A stretch of 21,358 bases of DNA from an uncultured Clostridia bacterium. GTDB taxonomy: Bacteria > Bacillota > Clostridia > Oscillospirales > CAG-272. The notes under the pieces were generated by a model that saw nothing but the letters and a program-made list of their open reading frames with translations, had not been told where the DNA came from and searched no databases. The stretch is from assembly GCA_947652805.1 (NCBI GenBank), contig CANTEM010000008.1, positions 1 to 21,358 of the forward strand, given 5' to 3'. This document shows, in pieces, positions 1-6,652 of the stretch. Numbering within the stretch: position 1 is the first letter of the stretch; the number at the start of each line of letters is the position of its first letter. The translations under genes and the position numbers were made by a program.

Positions 1-4
1 AAAA

Positions 5-30
5 GGCTCCCTTTACTGGGGGAGCCTTTT
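5..30 (-). terminator. Rho-independent terminator of the fprA operon, repeat-family-like
   Basis: GGCTCCC (5-11) pairs with GGGAGCC (20-26) across an 8-nt loop. A-runs and T-runs flank both sides, so it could work in both directions. It lies about 20 nt beyond the fprA stop codon. The wording (GGCTCCC..GGGAGCC followed by TTTTTGTTT) matches the end of the dispersed element at 8770-9000, so it may be a fragment of that repeat cut by the window edge. Confidence 0.75.
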
Positions 31-49
31 TGTTTGTGCTTATTTATAT

Positions 50-1237
50 TTACGCAAGCAGTGCCTGTACCAGTGCGGGCACTTTTGCATAGTCCTCCTC
101 ATCGGGATTCCACAGGGATTTGACTTCCTCCTCCACTACGGCAAATCCGGCGTCCGTCAGCTTTTCCTTTAAAATCTTAACACTCTCACCGCTCCAGCCG
201 TAGCATCCAAATGCTGCTGCTTTTTTATTCTTGAATTTCAGCGACTTAACAAATGCCAGCCAGCCGGTTACAGAGCAAAGAATGTCATTTCCCTCTGTGG
301 GCGATCCCACAGCAATTGCACGGGATTTAAAAATCTCCGTCATCACTTCCGTCTTGTCCGCCTTTGCCACATTGAACACCTTCACCACCGTATCCGGACT
401 CTGCGCCGATATTTCCTTTGCGATCGCATGGGCGATCTTAGCAGTGCCGTCCCACATGGTGTCATAACAAACGGTAACCTGATTTTCCTGATACGTGTCC
501 GCCCATGCAGCATATTTTTCTATAATCTGCATGGGATTTTCTCTCCAGATCACACCGTGGCTGGGTGCGATGATATCAATCGGCAAGCCCATTCCCGCAA
601 TTTCCGGAATCTTTTTCGCAACAAGCGCCGCATAAGGATGGAGAATATTCGCAAAGTACTTCATTGCTTCGCTCATCAACAGGCACTGATTTGCCTTGTC
701 GTTAAACAGTTCCTCAACGGCAAAATGCTGTCCGAAGGCATCATTGGAGAACAGAATATTATCTCCGGTCATATAGGTCGCCATGGAATCCGGCCAATGG
801 AGCATCCGCATTTCAATAAACACAAGCTGCTTTCCGCCGCCGATATCCAATGTATCCCCGGTTTTTACTACATGAAAATTCCAGCCCCGCTTGCCGTACT
901 GCCCTTCCAGACTTTTCACTGCGTTCGCGGTACAGTAAATCGGCGTATCCGGAATTTCATCCATCAGTGCCGTCAGCGCGCCGGAATGGTCAACTTCACC
1001 GTGATTTGCAATAATATAATCAATCTTGTGCAGATCTATTTCTTTTTTCAGATTTTCCACAAATTCAAACCGATGAGGCGCCCAAACCGTGTCGATCAGA
1101 ACGGTCTTTTCCTCCTCGATCAGATAGGCATTCTGGCTGGATCCGTTGGCAATGGTGTAATCCTCTCCGTGGAAGGTTTGGAGTTCCCAGTCAATATACC
1201 CTACCCAGCTTACGTTGTTTTTGATGTTTCTTTTCAT
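50..1237 (-). CDS. fprA: Flavodiiron protein (A-type flavoprotein, FprA family)
   Basis: Cytoplasmic di-iron flavoprotein of 395 residues. The family reduces O2 to water and/or NO to N2O in anaerobes, using electrons from reduced rubredoxin or a related donor. The N-terminal metallo-beta-lactamase-like domain has a complete set of iron ligands: H79-x-E81-x-D83-H84, H147 (LHWPDSM), D166 (SNDAFG) and H227 (PSHG). The C-terminal flavodoxin domain starts near residue 254 with the FMN phosphate-binding loop YDTMWDGT. No rubredoxin or flavin-reductase domain is attached, so an external donor is needed; none is encoded nearby. The start overlaps the stop of the upstream acyltransferase as ATGA, and the gene is last in the operon. 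The choice between O2 and NO as substrate cannot be read from sequence. Confidence 0.95.
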   Translation of the reverse strand: MKRNIKNNVSWVGYIDWELQTFHGEDYTIANGSSQNAYLIEEEKTVLIDTVWAPHRFEFVENLKKEIDLHKIDYIIANHGEVDHSGALTALMDEIPDTPIYCTANAVKSLEGQYGKRGWNFHVVKTGDTLDIGGGKQLVFIEMRMLHWPDSMATYMTGDNILFSNDAFGQHFAVEELFNDKANQCLLMSEAMKYFANILHPYAALVAKKIPEIAGMGLPIDIIAPSHGVIWRENPMQIIEKYAAWADTYQENQVTVCYDTMWDGTAKIAHAIAKEISAQSPDTVVKVFNVAKADKTEVMTEIFKSRAIAVGSPTEGNDILCSVTGWLAFVKSLKFKNKKAAAFGCYGWSGESVKILKEKLTDAGFAVVEEEVKSLWNPDEEDYAKVPALVQALLA

Positions 1238-2076
1238 TTTCTATGTTCTTCCTTTCCTGACATGGACTTTGTATCTGCACCGTTATCTTCCCACCATGGT
1301 ATATAACGGATATACGCTATATTTTCCCCTTCTGATGCGGTTTTACACATGTATGCATATACCTGATCACGTAAAAATGCCTTTTTCCCCCGCAGTCCGC
1401 CCGCTCCGCAGATCGGCGCGCTGATCTGCACCGTCATCCCCGGTTTTCTGCAAAACCGGAACAGTCCTCGCCGTCTCCGATATGTAACTGTAGCGGCGGC
1501 TACAGGCGCATCCAACTGAGCGGGATATGTGAAGGAGGCATCCCGAAAAGGACGGATACCTGTGTAATAAGGCCAGATGTGCGCCTCAGGGAAAACGGCA
1601 ATACAGCCGCCTTCTGTAAAGCGTCTGCGAATCACTTCTCTGTACCGCGGCAGTGCGGTAAGCTTCGTGGGAATCGGCAGACATCCCAGAAGCATGACAA
1701 GATGCCGCAGTCCCCGGATAGAAACCGCATCTGCACCAGCAACAGTATACACCCGTTTTGGGAAAGCTGCAAGGGGGGCGATAAACACATCCAGCCAGTG
1801 GGTGTGATTGCAGTACAGAAAATATCCGCCGGACGACAGCGCCCGCAGCGCCTTCCGGTTTTCAAAACGGATTCCCAGGTATACCTTGCTGACGCAAAAC
1901 ACAATAGGGATCGCAATTAGATAATACAAAAGCCAGCTGCATGTCCGCCAAATCCAGGACTCCCGTATATAGGGAAAATCTGCCCCAACCTCTGCCCTAC
2001 GGATTGCCATTCCGGCGAAATCATCCTCCAGCAGATTTTTATAATAAATCGTTCTACGCTTCTTTTCTCGCGGCAT
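1234..2076 (-). CDS. Lysophospholipid acyltransferase (PlsC / LPLAT family)
   Basis: Predicted 280-residue membrane-associated acyltransferase, probably making phosphatidic acid from 1-acyl-glycerol-3-phosphate or acylating a related lipid. It has the HX4D catalytic box (NHTHWLD, H91 to D96), a hydrophobic segment near residues 45-66, and FPEAHIWPYY (from 162) where classical PlsC has FPEGTRS. That variant places a bulky motif in the glycerol-phosphate-binding loop, so the acceptor may differ from textbook PlsC. The open frame extends upstream to 2220, but I chose ATG at 2076 because AAGGGA lies upstream at a suitable distance and the longer version would run deep into the preceding glycosyltransferase. 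The two genes overlap by 23 nt, suggesting translational coupling and a shared glycolipid pathway. Confidence 0.88.
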   Translation of the reverse strand: MPREKKRRTIYYKNLLEDDFAGMAIRRAEVGADFPYIRESWIWRTCSWLLYYLIAIPIVFCVSKVYLGIRFENRKALRALSSGGYFLYCNHTHWLDVFIAPLAAFPKRVYTVAGADAVSIRGLRHLVMLLGCLPIPTKLTALPRYREVIRRRFTEGGCIAVFPEAHIWPYYTGIRPFRDASFTYPAQLDAPVAAATVTYRRRRGLFRFCRKPGMTVQISAPICGAGGLRGKKAFLRDQVYAYMCKTASEGENIAYIRYIPWWEDNGADTKSMSGKEEHRK

Positions 2077-3190
2077 CGGCAAGCATCCCTTCCATTTGAT
2101 CCATACACTGATCAAACGCAAACGCCTGTGCATATCCGAGATACTGTCTGCTGCATTCCTCCCGCTCCGTGGGATGCTCCATCCAGTAGTCGATACGCTC
2201 TGCAAGGCTTGCAGGATCATTCATTTTAAATAGATTTTCCGGCGTCCGGGCGAAATACCGGGTTGCACTTCTGGGAGAATCTGCAATCACCGGCACCTTT
2301 CCACAAGCAATCGCCTCCAGACAGGCAATTGCTTCAATTTCAATTTCTGCCGGGTGGACATACAAATCCGCATAATTGATTACGTCCACCAGCTCGCTCC
2401 GGGAATAAAATTCCATAATCGGCATGGAAATGCCCAGCCGCCGTGCGGCTTCCTCTAAGTTTTTCTGCTGGGGTCCTGTTCCCGCAAAAATCAGTTGAAT
2501 CTGTTCCTTATGGCGGGAGCGTGCCACAGCATTCAGCAGCACCTTATGGGATTTCTCCCGGCTGTACCGCCCGGTGAACAAAATCACAAATTTATCCCGA
2601 ATCGCCTCCGGCTTCGGCACATCCTTTTTCACAAAGGATGCGTTCACTCCGTTGGAAATAATATAATGATTGGTGGGCCCTGCCGCATCTTCAAAGGTGT
2701 CGCAGATAAACCGGGTGGGATAGTGGACGCAGTCGCACCGCCTGTACAAAATCCGGTAGAAAGTTTTATATAGCCACCGGTTCACCCGATCCGCATTCAT
2801 CAAAAAGAAATGGTTGGATAAATTTTCTGCCTGACAGTGAAATCCTGCCGTCACAGGGATCCCCTTTGCCCAAGCAACCTTTGCTGCGGAAACGCCCAGC
2901 CAAAACGGGATCATGATATGCACCACATCCGCCCCGTCAATGGCCTCCTCCAAAATACTCCGGACAGGACGCGCCAACAATACGCCGTTTTTGGCAACGT
3001 AACCGTTCAGCGGTCCGAAATTGATGGAGGGAACGATGTAGTAGCCGTCCTCTCCCTTATGCTTTGTACCGGTGCACAGGGCGCGCACCGTATGTCCCTT
3101 TGCCTGTAGACTTCGTATTAAATTCATAGCGGCGATCGTAGTTCCGTTGTTCTCTTCTCCAAGCACGTCACAAACAACTGTTACCTTCAA
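2054..3190 (-). CDS. GT4 glycosyltransferase, probably lipid-directed
   Basis: 378-residue GT-B-fold, retaining glycosyltransferase of family 4. The N-terminal acceptor domain starts with MKVTVVCDVLGEENNGTT. The C-terminal donor domain shows VILFTGRYSREKSHKVLL (from 202), FAGTGP (235-240) and a proper EX7E motif, E284 to E292. Its neighbourhood with an acyltransferase suggests a membrane acceptor such as diacylglycerol or a phosphatidyl lipid, as in clostridial glycolipid synthesis; this is inference and the sugar donor is unknown. The start codon is TTG at 3190, chosen because GAGGTGA lies exactly 6 nt upstream and the next Met comes 21 residues later. It sits 17 nt after the DUF1893 gene and overlaps the acyltransferase gene downstream. 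Confidence 0.9.
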   Translation of the reverse strand: MKVTVVCDVLGEENNGTTIAAMNLIRSLQAKGHTVRALCTGTKHKGEDGYYIVPSINFGPLNGYVAKNGVLLARPVRSILEEAIDGADVVHIMIPFWLGVSAAKVAWAKGIPVTAGFHCQAENLSNHFFLMNADRVNRWLYKTFYRILYRRCDCVHYPTRFICDTFEDAAGPTNHYIISNGVNASFVKKDVPKPEAIRDKFVILFTGRYSREKSHKVLLNAVARSRHKEQIQLIFAGTGPQQKNLEEAARRLGISMPIMEFYSRSELVDVINYADLYVHPAEIEIEAIACLEAIACGKVPVIADSPRSATRYFARTPENLFKMNDPASLAERIDYWMEHPTEREECSRQYLGYAQAFAFDQCMDQMEGMLADAARKEA

Positions 3191-3196
3191 AATCAG

Positions 3197-3203
3197 TCAC
3201 CTC
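3197..3203 (-). promoter_or_regulatory. Shine-Dalgarno deciding the TTG start of the GT4 gene
   Basis: On the minus strand GAGGTGA stands 6 nt before TTG at 3190. This strong match is what supports a non-ATG start. Confidence 0.8.
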
Positions 3204-3207
3204 AATT

Positions 3208-3636
3208 TCATATTCCGTCAAAAACCTTTGCCCGCAAAATCGCGGCAGCCTGTGCCGGTTCCGTAATATCCGCAACCGCCTGTTCCATGGGACAGGGGCC
3301 GTCTCCTCTCCGATTGATAATCCGATCGGTCAGAGTTTTATATCCATATACAAGCTCTGCATCCTGCAAAACAGACACAGCGCCCTCGCTCATCACTTCG
3401 CCGTATACTGCCCGCGCACCGCCCCACACTGCCAGAAATGCCGCAGCGCGACCAACGATCCGGTCAGCAACAATGATATCCCGCAGGGCGTTTTCATCTT
3501 CCGCCAGCCAAAGAACCAGTGGGCGGATTCCCTTTTCCCGGGATATCTGTATCTCCTCTGCACGGCACAGCACACAAGTCACATCTCCTGTAAGATATGC
3601 CGCCGCCTTTTTTAGACTGCTTTCCAATTTCTCCAT
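3208..3636 (-). CDS. DUF1893 family protein (deaminase-like fold)
   Basis: Small 142-residue cytoplasmic protein. Family features include TCVLCRAEEIQISREKGIRP near the N-terminus, a central ADRIVGRAAAFLAVWGGA helix and the C-terminal IINRRGDGPCPMEQAV block. The Thermotoga member TM1506 has a cytidine-deaminase-like fold, but the family has no established reaction. The two cysteines near residues 21-24 and the conserved GPCPME cysteine could be functional, but no complete deaminase zinc motif (H/C-x-E plus PCxxC) is visible. The gene begins 3 nt after the thiI stop with AGGAAA as ribosome binding site, so it is translated together with thiI. Being wedged between thiI and lipid genes gives no clear function. 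Confidence 0.85.
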   Translation of the reverse strand: MEKLESSLKKAAAYLTGDVTCVLCRAEEIQISREKGIRPLVLWLAEDENALRDIIVADRIVGRAAAFLAVWGGARAVYGEVMSEGAVSVLQDAELVYGYKTLTDRIINRRGDGPCPMEQAVADITEPAQAAAILRAKVFDGI

Positions 3637-3639
3637 CGT

Positions 3640-4842
3640 TCAGTTTCCTATATCCGTTGGGATCTCTTCAAACTGACGCACCGCTACCGTATACCGGCTG
3701 TCCCATGCCTCACGCAGCAGCCCTTCCTTATCCAGACGCGCCTCCTGCTGTTCCACCTTGGCAAGCTCCGGACGGGTTTTGGGATGCCGGGGAGTGAATA
3801 CTGTGCAGCAATCCTCATAGGGCAGGATCGACGTATCAAAGGTGCCGATCTGCCGGGCGCGTTCCACGATTTCTTCTTTATCCAATCCAATACAGGGGCG
3901 CAGCACAGGATAACGTGCCACTGCATCGGTCACGCAGATTGCAGCCATTGTCTGGCTTGCAACCTGCCCCAGACTTTCCCCTGTGATCAGGGCTTTGCAT
4001 TCCTTTTCATCTGCCACCCGGTTGGCAAGCTCCATCATAAACCGGCGCAGCAGCAAGGTGAAATATTCTTCATCGCAGTTGTCCCGCAGCATTTCCTGAA
4101 TATGGGTCAGGGAAATCACATGGACCCGGATCTCTCTGCAATACTCGCACAGCTCATGCGCCAGTTCCAGCACCTTCTGCCGTGCCTGCTCACTGGTATA
4201 GGGATAACTTTCAAAGTGGAGGGCGTCTATGAACAGCCCACGCTTTGCCATCATGTATCCTGCCACCGGGCTGTCGATGCCGCCGGACAAAAGAAGGAGT
4301 CCCTTTCCGCCGGATCCCAAAGGAATACCGCCGGCACCCCGTTCCTGTCCTGCATGGATGTATGCCATTCTGTCCCGGATCTCCACCCGGACGGTAATCT
4401 CAGGGTGCGTCAGATCCACCCGCAGCTCCGGCATGGCTTCCAGAATCTCACCGCCAACCTCAGCGGCAATTTCAGGGCTTTTCAGCGGGAACAGCTTGTC
4501 GCTGCGCTTTGCCTCGCAGCGGAAAGTTTTATATCCCCGCAGCACATGGGGCAGATACGCCCGGGCAGCCTCGTAGATCGCTTCCATATTCTTTTCACAG
4601 GCGGCGGCTCTGGTCACAGACGCAAAGCCGAACACCTTTTTCACCTGCTCAAACATTTCATCTATATCTTCCCCGTCAGTACAGGGCTCGATATAAACGG
4701 TAGACTGGGCGTAACGGATCTGAAAATCCCCCACATGCGCCGCCCGACGGCGCAGCTCTCGGAGCAGCTGGCTTTCAAACCGGGAGCGGTTTGCTCCCTT
4801 TAAAATCAGTTCCCCGTATTTACAAAGAATAACTTCCTTCAT
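3640..4842 (-). CDS. thiI: tRNA 4-thiouridine synthase ThiI (no rhodanese domain)
   Basis: 400-residue enzyme that adenylates U8 of tRNA and transfers sulfur to make s4U; in many bacteria it also helps form ThiS thiocarboxylate for thiamine. Order of domains: N-terminal ferredoxin-like region (MKEVILCKYGELILKGANR), THUMP domain to about residue 165, then the PP-loop ATPase with SGGIDSP at 186-192. The conserved EDCC segment (PYEDCCTVF) carries the likely persulfide-handling cysteine. It ends after the PP-loop domain, as in other Firmicutes, and lacks the C-terminal rhodanese domain of the E. coli protein. I used ATG 4842, preceded by GAGAGGA; an upstream TTG at 4863 overlaps that site. A cysteine desulfurase partner usually lies alongside, but none is present here. 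Confidence 0.95.
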   Translation of the reverse strand: MKEVILCKYGELILKGANRSRFESQLLRELRRRAAHVGDFQIRYAQSTVYIEPCTDGEDIDEMFEQVKKVFGFASVTRAAACEKNMEAIYEAARAYLPHVLRGYKTFRCEAKRSDKLFPLKSPEIAAEVGGEILEAMPELRVDLTHPEITVRVEIRDRMAYIHAGQERGAGGIPLGSGGKGLLLLSGGIDSPVAGYMMAKRGLFIDALHFESYPYTSEQARQKVLELAHELCEYCREIRVHVISLTHIQEMLRDNCDEEYFTLLLRRFMMELANRVADEKECKALITGESLGQVASQTMAAICVTDAVARYPVLRPCIGLDKEEIVERARQIGTFDTSILPYEDCCTVFTPRHPKTRPELAKVEQQEARLDKEGLLREAWDSRYTVAVRQFEEIPTDIGN

Positions 4843-4869
4843 GTATATTGATTCCTCTCCCAAAATTCC

Positions 4870-5463
4870 TTACGGTCTGCGGAGCATATATCCCTTTCCC
4901 CGTACCGATACCAGCACGCCGGGTCCGGCAATTTGCTCCAGTTTTCCCCGCAGATATGTCATATATACCTGACAGGCATTGTTATTTCCCTCGCTCCAAA
5001 GGTGCGCCGTCAGCTGCTCCTTCGGAACCACCTCGCCAATACTGTCCTGCAAAATCTGAAACAGGGCATATTCCTTGCCTGTCAAATGAACGGTGTTCCC
5101 CTCATAGGTAACAGTTCTTTTTGTGTCATTGCATCGATACGTCTCTGCCGCCCCGGAGGATTCCTCCTGTGCGCACAGGAAAAAAACCGTCTCCAGAAAC
5201 AGCCCGAGATCCAGGGGGCGGGACAGCACAGCAACACGGCCGGATCCATCCCTGCACGGTTCATCACAGATGACCAGAAACCGTCCCCGCCTGGGCAAGG
5301 GCGGCATTTTTCCATCGGCAGGACACAGCACCGTCAGCGCCGCGCCTTCCTCTGTGATGCTGCAATAGGGCTCCAGCACAGCAGCCAGCATTTGCTCCAT
5401 AACAGGATCCTCCGCCAAAACCCGAACCGGTATGGCGGGGGCATGAAATTCTAAATTCTTCAT
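4870..5463 (-). CDS. OmpR/PhoB-type winged-helix regulator with degenerate receiver domain
   Basis: 197-residue DNA-binding protein. The C-terminal half (about 105-197) is a Trans_reg_C winged helix: LTGKEYALFQIL (127-138), helix EQLTAHLW, likely recognition helix around NNACQVYMTYLRGKL (161-175), and the wing RGKGYML. The N-terminal 100 residues can be laid on a receiver fold (IPVRVLAEDPVMEQML as strand 1/helix 1; RFLVICD and VAVLSRPLDLGLFL as later strands). However, strand 3 reads LTVLCPADG, so the usual phospho-aspartate is missing and a cysteine is near its place. No histidine kinase lies nearby. It is the first gene of the thiI-fprA operon and is divergent from a phosphate transporter. 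An internal start at Met22 (5400) has a better ribosome binding site but would remove strand 1. The identification of the C-terminal domain is firm; signal and targets are unknown. Confidence 0.85.
   Translation of the reverse strand: MKNLEFHAPAIPVRVLAEDPVMEQMLAAVLEPYCSITEEGAALTVLCPADGKMPPLPRRGRFLVICDEPCRDGSGRVAVLSRPLDLGLFLETVFFLCAQEESSGAAETYRCNDTKRTVTYEGNTVHLTGKEYALFQILQDSIGEVVPKEQLTAHLWSEGNNNACQVYMTYLRGKLEQIAGPGVLVSVRGKGYMLRRP
5409..5413 (-). promoter_or_regulatory. Internal Shine-Dalgarno for an alternative start of the regulator gene
   Basis: GGAGG on the minus strand lies 8 nt before ATG at 5400 (Met22 of the regulator). The annotated ATG at 5463 has no ribosome binding site in its own short leader, so a 176-residue form starting at 5400 is possible. 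Confidence 0.45.
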
Positions 5464-5468
5464 ACGTA

Positions 5469-5474
5469 TATAAT
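5469..5474 (+). promoter_or_regulatory. Possible -10 box for the PiT transporter, overlapping the opposing -10
   Basis: TATAAT on the plus strand overlaps the -10 box of the opposing operon almost base for base. No good -35 is found 16-18 bp upstream, so this assignment is weak. If used, transcription would start near 5481 and leave a roughly 30-nt leader before the transporter. Confidence 0.35.
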
Positions 5475-5498
5475 ACCTATTTTACAGTAATTTGTCAA
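5470..5498 (-). promoter_or_regulatory. Sigma-A promoter of the regulator-thiI-fprA operon
   Basis: On the minus strand a perfect -35 TTGACA (5498-5493) and -10 TATTAT (5475-5470) are separated by exactly 17 bp. A start point about 7 nt past the -10 box falls on the A of the ATG at 5463, so the transcript would be leaderless or nearly so. Confidence 0.8.
5481..5497 (+). promoter_or_regulatory. Direct repeat TTTACA-N5-TTGTCA, candidate OmpR/PhoB-family operator
   Basis: Two TTxxCA half-sites (5481-5486 and 5492-5497) are spaced 11 bp start to start, one helical turn. This is the arrangement used by OmpR/PhoB-class regulators, including PhoP boxes of Bacillus. It overlaps the -35 box of the regulator's own operon and lies 14 bp before the transporter start. 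With only two half-sites a chance match cannot be excluded. Confidence 0.35.
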
Positions 5499-5510
5499 CT
5501 GCGGCAAAGA

Positions 5511-6455
5511 TTGGAGCACCCTGTGTTTTTTATTTTTCTTGCTTTTTCCGCGGCAGTGTTTATCAACGGAGCCACCGACGCTGCCAACGCTCTCACCGGT
5601 CCCGTTGCCTGCGGCGCAATGAAGCTGTCCCACGCTGCGCTCCTCGCCGCCTGTATGAACCTGCTCGGCATGCTGACCTTCTCCATTTTGTTTCCCGGCG
5701 TATACGAAACGGTATCCGGACTGGCGCACTTTCCTGCCGGAACCGGGGGGACAGCGGTCACCGCTTCCCTGATTGCTGTGGTGGTCTGGTCGGGAGCCGC
5801 CTGGATTTTCGGAATTCCCACCAGTGAAAGCCACGGTTTGTTTGCGGCGCTGGCGGGGGCGTCTATGGCATTTGGCGCGCCTGCACCGGACGGTGCCCAG
5901 TGGATCAAGGTTGCTCTGGGGCTGGTGTTGTCCGTAGCCGGGGGTGGGCTTGGCGGTGCGCTCACCGCCCGGCTGCTCCGCTCCCGCAGAAATAAATATT
6001 CCTGGAATAAGGCTGCTGTCATCGGCTGCGCGGGAACGGCATTTCTCCACGGCGCACAGGACGGGCAAAAGTTTCTGGGACTGCTGGGGGCGGCGGGGCT
6101 GGTGACCAGAAGCCGCGCTGCCGTATTCTGCTGCGCCCTTCTGATGCTTTGCGGCACCCTATTCGGCGGCAGACGCATTGTACAAAAAATGGGACGGGAC
6201 ATGGCGGATGTGGACGCTTTTTCCGCCGCCTGTGCGGACATCGGCTCCGCTGCATCTCTTCTTATGATGACCCTTGCAGGACTTCCGGTAAGCACCACCC
6301 ATGTAAAAATGACGGCTGTCGCTGCCGCTGCCGGCGGAGCCGGGCAGAGCACGGACAAAAAAGTGATCCTACAGGTGCTTCTCGCTTGGATCACGACTTT
6401 CCCGGGATGTTTTCTATTGGCATATTTCATTACAAAACTGCTTTTATCATATTAA
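5511..6455 (+). CDS. PiT-family inorganic phosphate transporter
   Basis: Integral membrane phosphate:cation symporter of about 314 residues, with roughly ten hydrophobic segments. Both PiT signature repeats are present. The N-terminal one is NGATDAANALTG (19-30) with GIPTSESHGL (101-110); the second half has HGAQDGQKFLG (180-190) with GLPVSTTHVK. The length is short but normal for bacterial PiT without a large central loop. The first possible start is TTG at 5511; GTG at 5523 is an alternative with GGAG 6 nt before it and would cost four residues. No PhoU/DUF47 partner follows, which is often seen with pit genes. It diverges from the winged-helix regulator with only 47 bp between them, so the two are probably regulated together. 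No clear terminator follows it. Confidence 0.92.
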   Translation: MEHPVFFIFLAFSAAVFINGATDAANALTGPVACGAMKLSHAALLAACMNLLGMLTFSILFPGVYETVSGLAHFPAGTGGTAVTASLIAVVVWSGAAWIFGIPTSESHGLFAALAGASMAFGAPAPDGAQWIKVALGLVLSVAGGGLGGALTARLLRSRRNKYSWNKAAVIGCAGTAFLHGAQDGQKFLGLLGAAGLVTRSRAAVFCCALLMLCGTLFGGRRIVQKMGRDMADVDAFSAACADIGSAASLLMMTLAGLPVSTTHVKMTAVAAAAGGAGQSTDKKVILQVLLAWITTFPGCFLLAYFITKLLLSY

Positions 6456-6505
6456 ACTTGTGCAATATAAACAAAATTCTTTAAAATGATTCTACAAAGC
6501 GTTTC

Positions 6506-6534
6506 TTGCATAACGCATTTATCTGTTGTATAAT
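6506..6534 (+). promoter_or_regulatory. Sigma-A promoter of the EF-G-like gene
   Basis: TTGCAT (6506-6511), a 17-bp spacer and a perfect TATAAT (6529-6534). The start point would be near 6541, leaving a leader of about 112 nt. The same TTGCAT-17-TATAAT layout is found at murD. Confidence 0.82.
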
Positions 6535-6545
6535 ATGTATAAGGA

Positions 6546-6652
6546 TTTCAGCAAATCGCAATTTGTTTTTATTCAGCAAATACAAAGATTTGTACATTTC
6601 CCCATGTTTATGCTGACATGCATGAAACTATAGAAAAGGAGCACAGTGCATT
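6546..6652 (+). promoter_or_regulatory. Structured leader with two repeated hairpins ahead of the EF-G-like gene
   Basis: TTCAGCAAAT occurs twice, 25 nt apart (6547-6556 and 6572-6581). Each copy forms a small stem with a following ATTTG: CAAAT/ATTTG at 6552-6565 and 6577-6592. The first stem is followed by TTTTTATT. It does not match any riboswitch class I can recognise. The stems are short and AT-rich, so a regulatory role is a suggestion only. Confidence 0.4.
6604..6633 (+). CDS. Possible leader peptide MFMLTCMKL upstream of the EF-G-like gene
   Basis: A nine-codon frame ATG..TAG lies inside the leader and ends immediately before the AAAAGGAG ribosome binding site of the main gene. Three of nine codons are Met. 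There is no good Shine-Dalgarno for it, and a frame this short can arise by chance. It is listed because short leader peptides control other ribosome-acting GTPases such as tetM. Confidence 0.25.
   Translation: MFMLTCMKL

Noticed and set aside
2077..2220. Longer N-terminus for the acyltransferase
   Set aside because: The upstream extension lies wholly within the glycosyltransferase gene and has no family similarity; ATG 2076 has a ribosome binding site.
3784..4803. 339-codon open frame on the plus strand
   Set aside because: Antisense to thiI, whose motifs are all intact; the predicted protein is Cys/His-rich noise.
5495..6430. 311-codon open frame on the minus strand
   Set aside because: Antisense to the PiT transporter, Ala/Arg/Pro-rich, no recognisable domain and no promoter.
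6541..6652. Known riboswitch in the EF-G leader
   Set aside because: I could not match the leader to any conserved riboswitch core; only short AT-rich stems are visible.
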